64,000 nt of DNA, taken from NCBI GenBank assembly GCA_963766295.1, contig CAVXYW010000002.1, forward strand, positions 1,054,001-1,118,000, in the 5' to 3' direction. Shown piece by piece: positions 44,911-53,611 of this stretch. Numbering within the stretch: the first letter of the stretch is position 1; each line of letters opens with the position of its first letter. The position numbers and the translations under genes are program-made. Source of the DNA: JBBDRJ01 sp963766295. Its GTDB lineage: Bacteria > Actinomycetota > JAICYB01. The notes beneath the pieces are model-generated. The model searched no databases. It saw nothing but the letters and a program-made list of their open reading frames with translations, and had not been told where the DNA came from.

Positions 44911-46722
44911 TCATAGAACGTCCACCGGATCAACGTCGACCTTGGTTCCGGAGTGGGAACCGGCAAAGGTTCGCAACGGACCGAGCAGCGCTTCGAGATC
45001 GCGGCAGCGCACCAGGCCGTTCAGCTTGCGGCCTCGAGGCAAGGCGCCGATGAGCTCGCCGCCGGCGGTTCTAGCCACATCACGCAAATCTTCCTGCGAT
45101 GCCGGATCGATCTCCACGCGAATGATCGACCCGAACGGTGGATAGCGTGTCTCTTCGCGGAAGGGCAGCTCGCGATCGTAGAAGTACCGATACGAATTCC
45201 GGACAAATCCCTGCACCGCGGGATGCTCGGGCTCCCGCGTCTGTATAAGGAACCGCCCGCCCGGGGCCAGAGACCTGGCGAGCTGGTGCAGCACCTGGAA
45301 GGCGTATTCGCTCGCCCGGAAATCCGGTCGAGCGAGGAGCTGATCGAGATCGGCCACGCAAACACAACCCGCGTTGCGCGTTGTGTTTGCCGCCGCCAGC
45401 GTGCCGATGACGACCGCGGGATGAGGACGTTCCTCAACAGACTCCGTGTCACCGGCTACTAGGCGAACCACGGGTGCGGCGATACCGGCTCGCTCGAGCT
45501 CCCGCGCCACTCTCTCGTGACCCCAGCCGCGCCCGGAGAGCGCGCCGTTGCAGGAAGCGCATTCATCCGGAACGGGCGCTTCCGTTCCGCACACTCTGCA
45601 GCGCAGTCGGGTAGCACCTCCGGACGGAGGTAACATCCCTCGGCCGCATGTCGGACAAGCAGGGATCCACCCGCAGTCCGCACATCGCAACCGAAGCGTA
45701 TCGCCCTTCCGCCCGGTGAACACCAATGCGTCTTGTCCTTGCGAGATCGCCCACGAGACAACCTCGAGGAGCCGCGGCGTGACGGGTCCTTTGCGCGGAC
45801 GAGACGTTTCCGGGCGATTCGCTTTGCGCTTGCTGGCGACCCACTTCACACCGGGCCCATGGGCAACCTCCAAGGGTGGCGCAGGGCCGGAAGCGACGAA
45901 GGGGACCCCGGCTCGCCGAGCACGCTCCTTCGCAACGACGAGAGCGTGCAAACGAGGTGCGCGTTCCGACTTTAGGGAATGATCATGAGCACTCGCGACG
46001 ATCACCATGGCCAGCCGCGGCAAGGGAACGAGAAGTCCGGCACGCCCCACAACCGCTACGTTCGAGTCTCCTGAGCTCAAGGCCGACCAGCCCGCTGCCC
46101 TATCCGACGGCCGCTCTCCTCCGTGCAACGTCACCGAGTCGGGGATTAGAGCGGCTATCTCGTCGCCAACGTCGACGCGTGGACAGACAACCAGAGTTTG
46201 ACCGTCTCGCGCCGACACCTCTGCAGTCAGCCAGGCGATGAGTTCGGGCTCGTCTCGCAGCGTCGGCGGAAACACGCAGAGCTTGGATGCGGAACCAAGA
46301 AGAGAGTCGACACCAACATCTTCACCTTGGGTGGTCAACCACTCAGGTCGGTTCGGTTTAGGTCGTGTGGTTACGTTTGGAACATGTGAGGCCGTAGATG
46401 AGAACCGTCCAGGAACTGCGTCGTGGAGCACGAGCCCGACGGGTACGACATAGCGGCGCGCGATCCAGACGGCCAGCTCGATCTCGGCGCGGCCAAACAG
46501 CGGCTGTGGCGAAACGAGCGAACGAAGCGGGCGAGTGTTCGGCACCGCCGGTTCGTTCAGCAGCTGAGTAACGAAGCCTCGCATGTTGCGGCCGTGCAGG
46601 ATCACGCGAACAACGGAACCGACGTCGACGCGTCCGAGCAAGCGCTCGGGGACCTCGTAGTCGAAGGGGCGGTCCAGGGCCTGGACCGCAGAATCGATAG
46701 CGACGCGACAGAACTTCGTCAC
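44911..46722 (-). CDS. priA: PriA-like primosomal protein N' lacking helicase motifs
   Basis: 603 residues, ATG at 46722, 17 bases after metK. The N-terminal DNA-binding domain (FDYEVPERLLGRVDVGSVVR) and the zinc-binding cysteines (CADCGWIPACPTCGRG, LRCRVCG, CASC) are clear, as is the C-terminal domain. The Walker A (GSGKT) and DEAH motifs are absent (LLGSASKLCVF and IVASAHDHS in their places) and the protein is short for PriA (about 730). This matches the actinobacterial form, which is thought not to be an active helicase. Role in replication restart is inferred. Confidence 0.88.
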   Translation of the reverse strand: MTKFCRVAIDSAVQALDRPFDYEVPERLLGRVDVGSVVRVILHGRNMRGFVTQLLNEPAVPNTRPLRSLVSPQPLFGRAEIELAVWIARRYVVPVGLVLHDAVPGRFSSTASHVPNVTTRPKPNRPEWLTTQGEDVGVDSLLGSASKLCVFPPTLRDEPELIAWLTAEVSARDGQTLVVCPRVDVGDEIAALIPDSVTLHGGERPSDRAAGWSALSSGDSNVAVVGRAGLLVPLPRLAMVIVASAHDHSLKSERAPRLHALVVAKERARRAGVPFVASGPAPPLEVAHGPGVKWVASKRKANRPETSRPRKGPVTPRLLEVVSWAISQGQDALVFTGRKGDTLRLRCADCGWIPACPTCGRGMLPPSGGATRLRCRVCGTEAPVPDECASCNGALSGRGWGHERVARELERAGIAAPVVRLVAGDTESVEERPHPAVVIGTLAAANTTRNAGCVCVADLDQLLARPDFRASEYAFQVLHQLARSLAPGGRFLIQTREPEHPAVQGFVRNSYRYFYDRELPFREETRYPPFGSIIRVEIDPASQEDLRDVARTAGGELIGALPRGRKLNGLVRCRDLEALLGPLRTFAGSHSGTKVDVDPVDVL

Positions 46723-46739
46723 GTCGCGATTGTGAACGT

Positions 46740-47943
46740 CTACAGAGACTCGATGCCTGCTTTGAGCTCATCCACCCGGGTGAGCTGCTCCCAGGTGAAA
46801 CTCTTCTCGGTCCGGCCGAAGTGGCCGTAGCTGGCGGTGTCCCTGTAGATCGGACGCCGCAGATCCAGGTCGCGGATGATCGCGGCCGGCCGCAGGTCGA
46901 AGAAATCCTGCGCCAGCGTCGAGATTTTCCCGGGATCGACCTTCTCCGTCCCGAAGGTGTCGACCATGATCGAGATCGGGTGGGCCGTTCCGATGGCGTA
47001 AGCCAATCCCACCTCAACACGTTCGGCGGCGCCGGCGGCCACCAGATGCTTGGCAACGCTCCGCGCGCCGTACGCACCACTGCGGTCGACCTTCGTCGGG
47101 TCCTTGCCCGAGAAGCAGCCACCACCGACACGGCCCATGCCTCCGTAGGTATCGACGACGATCTTTCGTCCGGTGAGACCGGTATCACCCTGCGGACCGC
47201 CGATAACGAATCGTCCGGTCGGGTTCACGTAAACACGTACGTCCTCGTTCCAAAGCTCGGCCGGGACGATGGGCTTGATCACGTGCTCGACGAGGTCTGG
47301 TCGTAGAAGAGTGTCGAAGTCGATCCCGTCGGCGTGCTGGGTCGATATGAGGACGGTGTCGAACCCTGATGGGGCGCCATCCCTCGTACTCGATCGTGAC
47401 CTGCGTCTTGCCGTCGGGGCGTAGATAGGGAAGAACACCGGCCTTGCGCACCTCGGCCAGCCGCTGCGCCATGCGGTGTGCAAGCCAGATCGGAGTAGGC
47501 ATGAGCTCCGTGTGCACACCTTCGTCGCACGCGTAGCCGAACATCATTCCCTGGTCGCCCGCTCCCAGCAGGTCGAGCTCGTCCTCTTTGTTCTCGGTAC
47601 GCGCCTCAAGTGACTCGTCCACGCCCTGTGCGATGTCCGGCGACTGCTCCTGGACGGCAACGCTCACGCCACACGTGTGACCGTCGAATCCGTACTTCGC
47701 CCTGTCGTATCCGACGTCGACGATCGTCTGGCGCACGATCTTCGGGATGTCTACATAGGTCGAGGTGGAGATCTCGCCGGCGACCGTCGCCAAACCGGTA
47801 GTAACCAGCGTTTCGCACGCAACGCGGCCGAAGGGGTCGTTGCGGAGGATATCGTCGAGGATCGCGTCAGAGATCTGGTCCGCGAGCTTGTCGGGGTGAC
47901 CTTCCGTCACCGATTCCGATGTGAACAGCCACCTATGAGCCAT
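46740..47943 (-). CDS. metK: S-adenosylmethionine synthetase, one frame break
   Basis: About 400 residues from the ATG at 47943. It makes S-adenosylmethionine from methionine and ATP. FTSESVTEGHPDKLADQISD, GAGDQGMMFGYA, GGPQGDTGLTGRKIVVDTYG and GGGCFSGKDPTKVDRS are all present. One extra base in the CCC at 47381-47383 breaks the frame; dropping it restores EYEDGAPSGFDTVLIS. No SAM riboswitch is seen in the 70-base leader; a GGAAAGG ribosome-binding site precedes the start. Confidence 0.95.
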
Positions 47944-48013
47944 CAGCCATCCCTTTCCTATTCAGATTCAGCTGCGCAGCAGCCGATCCATGCCCCCGGG
48001 GAAGGATCGAAGT

Positions 48014-49217
48014 CTACCTAGCGTCCGCTGGCCTCACCATCGCGGCTACCCGGTCCAAGATCACCCGCGCCAATTCATCCTTGGACATCCGCTCCAGGCT
48101 CTCAACGCTCTCGCGTGACACCAGGAAGCGTCGTTCGTTTCGGAGTCGAACCCGGTACCAGGCTTTCCGACCTGATTGGCAACGATCAGGTCCGCATGCT
48201 TGGACTCGAGCTTTGCGCGCGCGTTCTCGATCACGTCGTTTGTCTCCGCCGCGAAGAGCACCAGGGTTTGCTTCCCCTTCTTGCGGCCGAGCTCGGCGGC
48301 TATGTCCCGGGTTGCTTCCAGCTCGAGCGTGTTGGATGCGAGCTCCTTCTTCACCTTTTCATCCGCGACATCGACGGGCCGCCAGTCGGCCACGGCGGCG
48401 CTGAGGATCGCGACATCGGTCGTTTCGATCCGCTCTATGCACTCCACGAACATCTCTTCGGCGCGTCTCGACACGAACGACATGCACTCCGGCCGGAGCC
48501 GTCGTCGTTGTGGGACCGGCAACGGCCGTCACGGCTGCTCCTCGGCGCATCGCTTCTGCCGCAAGTGCGAATCCCATGCGGCCGGTCGAGCGGTTCGATA
48601 TGAAGCGAACGGGGTCGAAGGCTTCCCGTAGTTGGACCGACGGTTATGAGGATGCGTACACCGTCCAGATCCTTCGGCGTAAGTGCGGCGACGACCGACT
48701 CGACGATGGCCGCCGGATCGGCCAGCCGTCCAACGCCGTAGTCACCGGAAGCGAGATCTCCTTCCTCCGGAGGAATCAGCTCGCGCGCCGTCGGCGATAA
48801 CCGCGCTCACGTTGCGCTGCACGGCCGCGTGCTCCCACATCTCGGTGTGCATCGCCGGCGCAATCAAAACCGGCCCCCGCGTCATCAGATATGTAGCGCT
48901 GAGGATGTCGGCACCGGAGCCGTGCACCAGACGTTCCAAAGTCGTTGCCGTTGCTCCGCAGATCAAGAACGCCTCTGCCCATCGGCCGAGCTCGACGTGA
49001 ATCACGCGTTCCGGCTCATCGAAGACGTCGGTGTGAACGCGCTCGCCGGTCAACCCGGCGAAGGTGGCCGGGCCGATGAACTTGGTGGCCGATTCGCGTC
49101 ATGACGACACGGACCACGCGCACCCTGTTTGATCAATCCGCGGACGACCTCAGCGGCTTTGTAAGCGGCGATCGACCCTGAAACGCCGACAACTACACGC
49201 CGACCTTGAAGAAGCAT
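48014..49217 (-). CDS. coaBC: Phosphopantothenoylcysteine decarboxylase/synthetase CoaBC, about six frame breaks
   Basis: About 400 residues when repaired, ATG at 49217 after GGGGAGAG. Two steps of coenzyme A synthesis. The CoaC half has VVVGVSGSIAAYKAAEVVRG, KFIGPATFAGLTGERV and LIAPAMHTEMWEH. The CoaB half has ITVGPTREAFDPVRFISNRS, TGRMGFALAAEA, AVADWRP and the lysine KVKKE. Frame steps occur near 49119 and 49096 (each probably two bases missing), 48788 and 48629 (one extra each), 48466 (one extra) and 48128 (one missing). Every conserved block is intact, so consensus error is the simplest reading. True stop is TAG at 48014. Confidence 0.85.
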
Positions 49218-49259
49218 CTCTCCCCTAGTATCGGCCGGTCAGGCGTAAAGCCGTACTGC

Positions 49260-49517
49260 TTACTTGACCGACTCCTCCACCTCGGGCGGTCGCTCCATGG
49301 CCGATCTTGTCCTCCTCGATCTCTCGAAGGGAGATCGTCGAGCGGCTTCATCCCGTGGACGGTGGTCAGCAGCGGCGGCAGCGGCTTCTCTTCGAGGCCG
49401 GCACCGAGCTTGGTGTAGTAATCCACTGATCTGGCGCGCACGACGCGCCGCCAGCACGACCAGCGAATACTGGTTGTCGACCTTCTTGAGCAAGATTTCA
49501 GCAGCAGGCTCTATCAA
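49260..49517 (-). CDS. rpoZ: RNA polymerase omega subunit, three frame steps
   Basis: About 85 residues. TTG at 49517 overlaps the gmk stop (TTGA) and is preceded by AAGGAG. The N-terminus IEPAAEILLKKVDNQYSLVV and AARRARQIS is followed, after removal of an extra base near 49428, by DYYTKLGAGLEEKPLPPLL. Removing another near 49339 gives KPLTISLREIEEDKIG. A third near 49308 yields an acidic end MERPPEVEESVK and the stop at 49260. This agrees with actinobacterial omega. The last step is the least certain. Assembly chaperone for beta-prime. Confidence 0.82.
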   Translation of the reverse strand: MIEPAAEILLKKVDNQYSLVVLAARRARQISGLLHQARCRPRREAAAAAADHRPRDEAARRSPFERSRRTRSAMERPPEVEESVK

Positions 49518-50089
49518 CGGGGGGCTCCTTTTGCAGGTGAGAGGCCCAGTATAGCTTCGATCTCTTCTACCGCCCGCCCTACGTCGTCGTTCAGGACTGC
49601 GTGATCGAAGTCGCCTTTGGCCGCCATCTCGCCTCGTGCGGCCTCCAGCCGCTCCTGGATCTGCTCGGGTGAATCGGTCCCCCGCCCTCGAAGCCGGCGG
49701 GCCAGCTCGTCGTCCGAAGGCGGATACAGGAAGATCGCGATCGCGTCGCCGAAGCGGTCCTTTACCGAACGCGCACCTCGTACATCGGGCTCGAGGAGAA
49801 GGTCCTGGCCTTCGTCAATAGCGCGGCGGATCTCGCTCCACGGAGTTCCGTACAGATGGCCTCGATACTCCTCGTGCTCGAAGAACTCGCCGCGGTCCAC
49901 TGCGGCCCGGAACGTGGATTCGTCCACGAAGTGGTAGTGCTCCCCGTCGACCTCACCGGCACGCCTCGGGCGCGTTGTCCATGACACCGACAACCCAAGA
50001 GTGGGGTGCCGTCGCCGAAGCTCCGAGATAACGGTGCCTTTGCCGACCCCGGAGGGGCCGCAGATGAGGACGAGGCGACCTTCGGCGAT
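49514..50089 (-). CDS. gmk: Guanylate kinase (start codon unclear, ATC)
   Basis: 191 residues if read from the ATC at 50089, which overlaps the mihF TAA stop (TAATC). P-loop GPSGVGKGTVISEL; SVSWTTRPRRAGEVDGEHYHF (GMP-binding arginine and tyrosine region); LLLEPDVRGA in the usual LEIDVQGA place. No ATG, GTG or TTG exists in frame between the mihF stop and the P-loop; a single base change to TAATG would give the standard overlap. The frame continues upstream inside mihF to 50284, which is improbable coding. Phosphorylates GMP to GDP. Confidence 0.92.
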   Translation of the reverse strand: MAEGRLVLICGPSGVGKGTVISELRRRHPTLGLSVSWTTRPRRAGEVDGEHYHFVDESTFRAAVDRGEFFEHEEYRGHLYGTPWSEIRRAIDEGQDLLLEPDVRGARSVKDRFGDAIAIFLYPPSDDELARRLRGRGTDSPEQIQERLEAARGEMAAKGDFDHAVLNDDVGRAVEEIEAILGLSPAKGAPR

Positions 50090-50406
50090 TAGCGCCGGCC
50101 GAATCGTTCCTTGAGGGACTGCTTCTGCTTGTCCCCCAGTCCGCGCAGCCGGCGACTGGTAGAGATGTTCAACTCTTCCATCACCTTTTGTGCGCGGACC
50201 TTGCCGACTCCCGGCAATGCTTCGAGCATCGCTGACACCTTCATCTTGCCGAGGATCTCGTTCGACTCCGAACGATCGAGGCACTCGCTCAACCCAAGCG
50301 CTCCGTTTTTGAGCTTGGCTTTGACGTCAGCTCGTTGGCGTCGTGCCTCGGCTGCTTTGGCTAAGGCGTCCCGGCGCTGTTCCTCGGAGAGCTGGGGAAG
50401 CGGCAT
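50089..50406 (-). CDS. mihF: Actinobacterial integration host factor (mIHF)
   Basis: 105 residues, ATG at 50406 with AAGGAGG upstream. Nucleoid protein of the mycobacterial IHF type, not related to IhfA/B. The DNA-binding region MLEALPGVGKVRAQKVMEEL (helix-two-turn-helix-like) and the basic C-terminus (RRLRGLGDKQKQSLKERFGRR in two parts) match. It marks the host as an actinobacterium. Own strong promoter at 50448-50476. Confidence 0.97.
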   Translation of the reverse strand: MPLPQLSEEQRRDALAKAAEARRQRADVKAKLKNGALGLSECLDRSESNEILGKMKVSAMLEALPGVGKVRAQKVMEELNISTSRRLRGLGDKQKQSLKERFGRR

Positions 50407-50447
50407 CTAAGCCTCCTTGTTGGACGATTACCCCCCACAAAGGAAGG

Positions 50448-50476
50448 AGTATAGCGGTCGGGCTCAGAGGCGCCAA
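50448..50476 (-). promoter_or_regulatory. Predicted strong promoter of mihF
   Basis: Minus strand -35 TTGGCG (50471-50476), 17-base spacer, -10 TATACT (50448-50453), about 40 bases before the mihF start. It sits in the 97-base gap after pyrE and would drive mihF-gmk-rpoZ-coaBC-metK. Confidence 0.7.
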
Positions 50477-50503
50477 CGTCCGGACCTGCGCAAACAGAAG
50501 GTT

Positions 50504-51076
50504 TTACCTAAGGTGACGGCTTCCCGGTGAAACGGGAGCCGAACCTTGCCTGCACAGCGGACAATCCTCAGGTTTCCACTCTTGCGTTTCGAGATGAAGC
50601 AGCGACTCGAGTCGAACGCCGAGAGAGACGTTGTCGGATCGGTCGACGATGATCGCAACACCCAATACTTCTGCCCCGAACGACTGCACTAGGTCGACGA
50701 CTTCACGTTTCGATGCGCCATCGGTCATCGCGTTGTCGGCGATCAAAACGCGGTCTTCGGCATTGATCGCGAATCCCCGCCGCAATGTCATCGCACCATC
50801 GACGCGTTCGGAGAAAACCATCGGTATCCCGAGATAGCGAGCGACTTCGTGTCCGATCACCAAGCCGGCGACGGCCGGAGCGAGCACGATCGTCGGATCA
50901 GCTGAAGCAAACTTCTCACCGAGCCCGTGGCCGAGACGTTCGGCGACACCGGGATGCTGCGTAACCAAAGCCGTTTGGACGAACGTATCGGAGTGCAGTC
51001 CTCCGGAAAGAAGGAAGTGCCCGGTCTGGACCGCTCCGTGCTCCTCCAATAGGGAATGAACCTCGGCGGAGTTCAT
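50504..51076 (-). CDS. pyrE: Orotate phosphoribosyltransferase
   Basis: 190 residues, ATG at 51076 overlapping the pyrF stop. It converts orotate and PRPP to OMP. HFLLSGGLHSDTFVQTALV and VLAPAVAGLVIGHEVAR match the long-branch (Thermus-like) PyrE, as does the C-terminal CPLC. The PRPP loop reads VLIADNAMTDGAS, where most enzymes have EDV.TTG.S, so the second acidic residue is Asn; the reading frame there is unbroken. Last gene of the pyr cluster. Confidence 0.92.
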   Translation of the reverse strand: MNSAEVHSLLEEHGAVQTGHFLLSGGLHSDTFVQTALVTQHPGVAERLGHGLGEKFASADPTIVLAPAVAGLVIGHEVARYLGIPMVFSERVDGAMTLRRGFAINAEDRVLIADNAMTDGASKREVVDLVQSFGAEVLGVAIIVDRSDNVSLGVRLESLLHLETQEWKPEDCPLCRQGSAPVSPGSRHLR

Positions 51077-51795
51077 GCCTTCGTGCCTACCCCGTTTTTT
51101 GCTTGCTCGATCTCGGCAAGCACGCCCTCCAGGGCGCGGGCTGGCTCAAGAGCCTGCGTGACGGCTCGTCCGAGCACCATGAGGTCGGCCCCGTCCGCGG
51201 CGACGGCCGCGGGTGTTCCAACCCTCTTTTGATCGCCCAGGTCGGTGCCGGCCGGCCGGATGCCCGGCACCAGCAAGAACAGGTCAGGATGGGCGGCGCG
51301 CACACGGGCGACCTCGCCGGCGCCGAGCACGATCCCCGGCGCACCTTCATCCGCGGCCAGCGCCGCCATCGCGTCGACTTGATCGGATACGGCACGTCCG
51401 ATACCGATCTCCCGGACGGAGTCGTCGTTCAAGCTCGTCAGTGCGGTGACGACCAAGATGTCGGGCTTGCCGCCATCGGCGGCCCCAACCGCCGCCTTCA
51501 CCATCTCCCGCCCGCCACTGCTGTGGATCGTCAAGAAGCGAACACCGAGCCCGGCTGCCGATCGGACTGCGCCGATCGCGGTCTGCGGGATGTCACCGAC
51601 CTTCAGGTCGAGAAACACTTCGCGGCCCGCGGCATGGACCGCCTCAACGGCCGCGGGTCCTACCGCCGTGAACAGCTGAAGCCCGACCTTGAAGACGGGG
51701 ACGAGTGCGGCCAGTTCGTCCACCAGGCGCTTGGCCTCGTCGATAGTCGAAACGTCCAGGGCGATGCATACCGGTGGATCGATTTTTCTCGTCAT
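51073..51795 (-). CDS. pyrF: Orotidine-5'-phosphate decarboxylase
   Basis: 240 residues from the ATG at 51795 overlapping the pyrD stop; the open frame continues to 52032 inside pyrD and is spurious there. Catalytic motif FLDLKVGDIPQTA with the Lys/Asp network; VPGIRPAG and LGRAVTQA at the phosphate site. Type 1 (short) PyrF, unlike the longer mycobacterial form. Final step to UMP. Confidence 0.96.
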   Translation of the reverse strand: MTRKIDPPVCIALDVSTIDEAKRLVDELAALVPVFKVGLQLFTAVGPAAVEAVHAAGREVFLDLKVGDIPQTAIGAVRSAAGLGVRFLTIHSSGGREMVKAAVGAADGGKPDILVVTALTSLNDDSVREIGIGRAVSDQVDAMAALAADEGAPGIVLGAGEVARVRAAHPDLFLLVPGIRPAGTDLGDQKRVGTPAAVAADGADLMVLGRAVTQALEPARALEGVLAEIEQAKNGVGTKA

Positions 51796-52739
51796 CCGTC
51801 TTTCATCATCAGTCGTAGCTGAGACACGTCCCGGATCTTCTTCCGGTTCAAGTACTCGATGAACTCGTCCAGGACACGAAGTGACGCGTTCGGCTCGATG
51901 AAGTTTGCCGTACCGACCGCGACGGCCGACGCGCCGGCCAGAAGGAACTCGGCGACGTCCTGTCCTGTCCAGATCCCGCCCTGACCGATGATCGGCACAT
52001 CGGGGAAAGCCCGGGAAACCTGGTACACGCAACGGATCGCGATCGGTTTAATCGCCGGTCCGGACAGCCCACCGGTGAAGGTCGACAACTTCGGACGGAA
52101 GGTCTCGGTGTCCACGGCCATACCGAGCGCCGTGTTCATCACCGACAGACCGTGTGTTCCTGCGCGTACGGCCGCTTTTGCGATGTCGACGATGTTGGTG
52201 ACATCAGGAGAAAGCTTGGTGAACACCGGCTGCGAAGCGACGCGTGTTACGCCGCGTATGACTTTGCCGGTCGCATCTGGGTCTGACGAGAACATCTTTG
52301 TCGGATCCTCGAGATTCGGGCACGAGATGTTCACTTCCATGGCCACGATCCCCGGCGCGCCGCGAAGCCGGTCGGCGACCTTCATGTACTCCTCGGGACT
52401 GTGGCCGACGATCGACGCAACTACGGGGACCTTCTGCTTGACCAGCCACGGCAGCTCGTGATCGCAGAAAGCTGAAACACCCGGATTTTGCAGACCGATC
52501 GCGTTCAGCATCCCGGAAGGTGTTTCGGCTCCTCTGGGTGGCGGATGACCGGGCCACGGTTTGAAGGAAAGACTCTTCACGATCACACCGCCGAGCTTGC
52601 GCAGATCGGTGTACGGAGCGAACTCCCTTCCGTAATGGAAGGTTCCCGACGCAGTCAGGATCGGATTGGGAAACTTCACGCCGCCGAGATCGACGGCAAG
52701 CTTCAGGTTTCGACGGTCGGGCTTCTGCGAAGCCGTCAT
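51792..52739 (-). CDS. pyrD: Dihydroorotate dehydrogenase, class 1B catalytic subunit
   Basis: 315 residues from the ATG at 52739, which overlaps the pyrK stop. FMN barrel with PILTASGTFHYGREF, the base Cys in VNISCPNL, and IIGQGGIWTGQDVAEFLLAGA. Cys as catalytic base plus an adjacent pyrK mark class 1B, an NAD-linked heterotetramer, rather than the quinone-linked class 2 of mycobacteria. Confidence 0.95.
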   Translation of the reverse strand: MTASQKPDRRNLKLAVDLGGVKFPNPILTASGTFHYGREFAPYTDLRKLGGVIVKSLSFKPWPGHPPPRGAETPSGMLNAIGLQNPGVSAFCDHELPWLVKQKVPVVASIVGHSPEEYMKVADRLRGAPGIVAMEVNISCPNLEDPTKMFSSDPDATGKVIRGVTRVASQPVFTKLSPDVTNIVDIAKAAVRAGTHGLSVMNTALGMAVDTETFRPKLSTFTGGLSGPAIKPIAIRCVYQVSRAFPDVPIIGQGGIWTGQDVAEFLLAGASAVAVGTANFIEPNASLRVLDEFIEYLNRKKIRDVSQLRLMMKDG

Positions 52740-53611
52740 CCTGCTGCTCCCGTCGCCGACGGTGCTCCGGCTTCCTCTACTCGCTCCCAGTGCACACGCG
52801 ATGCAGAGAAGACGGGCCCTTCGGTGCAGCATCGGGCCCACGCCCAGTCATCCTCTCCCCCGCTGTTGAGACGCACCGGCACGGCGCACACCAGGCACGC
52901 GCCGAAGCCGCACGCCATCACTTCTTCCCACGCGACCTCGCAGGAAAGCTTCATCTGCGCGCAAACTTGTGCGACGGCGCGAAGCATCGCCACCGGGCCA
53001 CACGTGTAGACGACCTTCGCGTTGGTAGCTCGCACTCGCTCGGCCAGAACGTCGGTGACCATGCCCCGGTACCCGGTGGAGCCGTCGTCGGTGGTGAAGG
53101 TGACGGTCAGCGATGCACGCTTCGCCTCGATCTGACGAAGCAAATGGTCCTGGGTTCTTCCTCCCAGTATGTAGTCGACGCGGTGGCCGTGCCCGCGTAG
53201 CTCCTCGGCCAGGAACAGCAGCGGTGCTGCACCGATGCCTCCCCCGACGAGCAGACAGTTCGTTGGTTCCTTCGGAAACCGGAAGGGACGGCCCAGGGGG
53301 CCGAGGATGTCCAGCGTTGCGTGCTGACGTAAACGGGACAACATCTCCGTTCCGCGTCCTCGGATGTCGAATACAACCTCAACCGTTCCCGCCCAGCCCG
53401 GACGGCGGTCGACGCGGTGGATGGAGAACGGGCGCCGCAGAAGAAGGCTCCGATCGTCGGGCATACGCAGCGCGACGAACTGTCCGGGCGCCGCCCGTGA
53501 ACACACCTCGGGCGCGACCAGCGTCAGCGAGTGGTAGGGATCGCCCAGACGCTTGTAAGCGAACACCTCGGCCGGGCCCGACCAAGCCTTTTGAGCTTTG
53601 GCGGCGCTCAT
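52736..53611 (-). CDS. pyrK: Dihydroorotate dehydrogenase electron-transfer subunit
   Basis: 291 residues from the ATG at 53611 overlapping the carB stop. FAD-binding RRPFSIHRVD, NAD-binding LLVGGGIGAAPLLFLAEEL, and C-terminal [2Fe-2S] cysteines in CEVAWEEVMACGFGACLVC and CCTEGPVF. Passes electrons from PyrD to NAD. Confidence 0.95.
   Translation of the reverse strand: MSAAKAQKAWSGPAEVFAYKRLGDPYHSLTLVAPEVCSRAAPGQFVALRMPDDRSLLLRRPFSIHRVDRRPGWAGTVEVVFDIRGRGTEMLSRLRQHATLDILGPLGRPFRFPKEPTNCLLVGGGIGAAPLLFLAEELRGHGHRVDYILGGRTQDHLLRQIEAKRASLTVTFTTDDGSTGYRGMVTDVLAERVRATNAKVVYTCGPVAMLRAVAQVCAQMKLSCEVAWEEVMACGFGACLVCAVPVRLNSGGEDDWAWARCCTEGPVFSASRVHWERVEEAGAPSATGAAG

Noticed and set aside
47944..48013. 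SAM riboswitch before metK
   Set aside because: The leader is only 70 bases and lacks the SAM-I, SAM-II or SAM-IV core.
46740..49217. Pseudogenes metK and coaBC
   Set aside because: Both are normally essential, keep every catalytic block, and sit in a zone dense with single-base steps, so sequencing error fits better.
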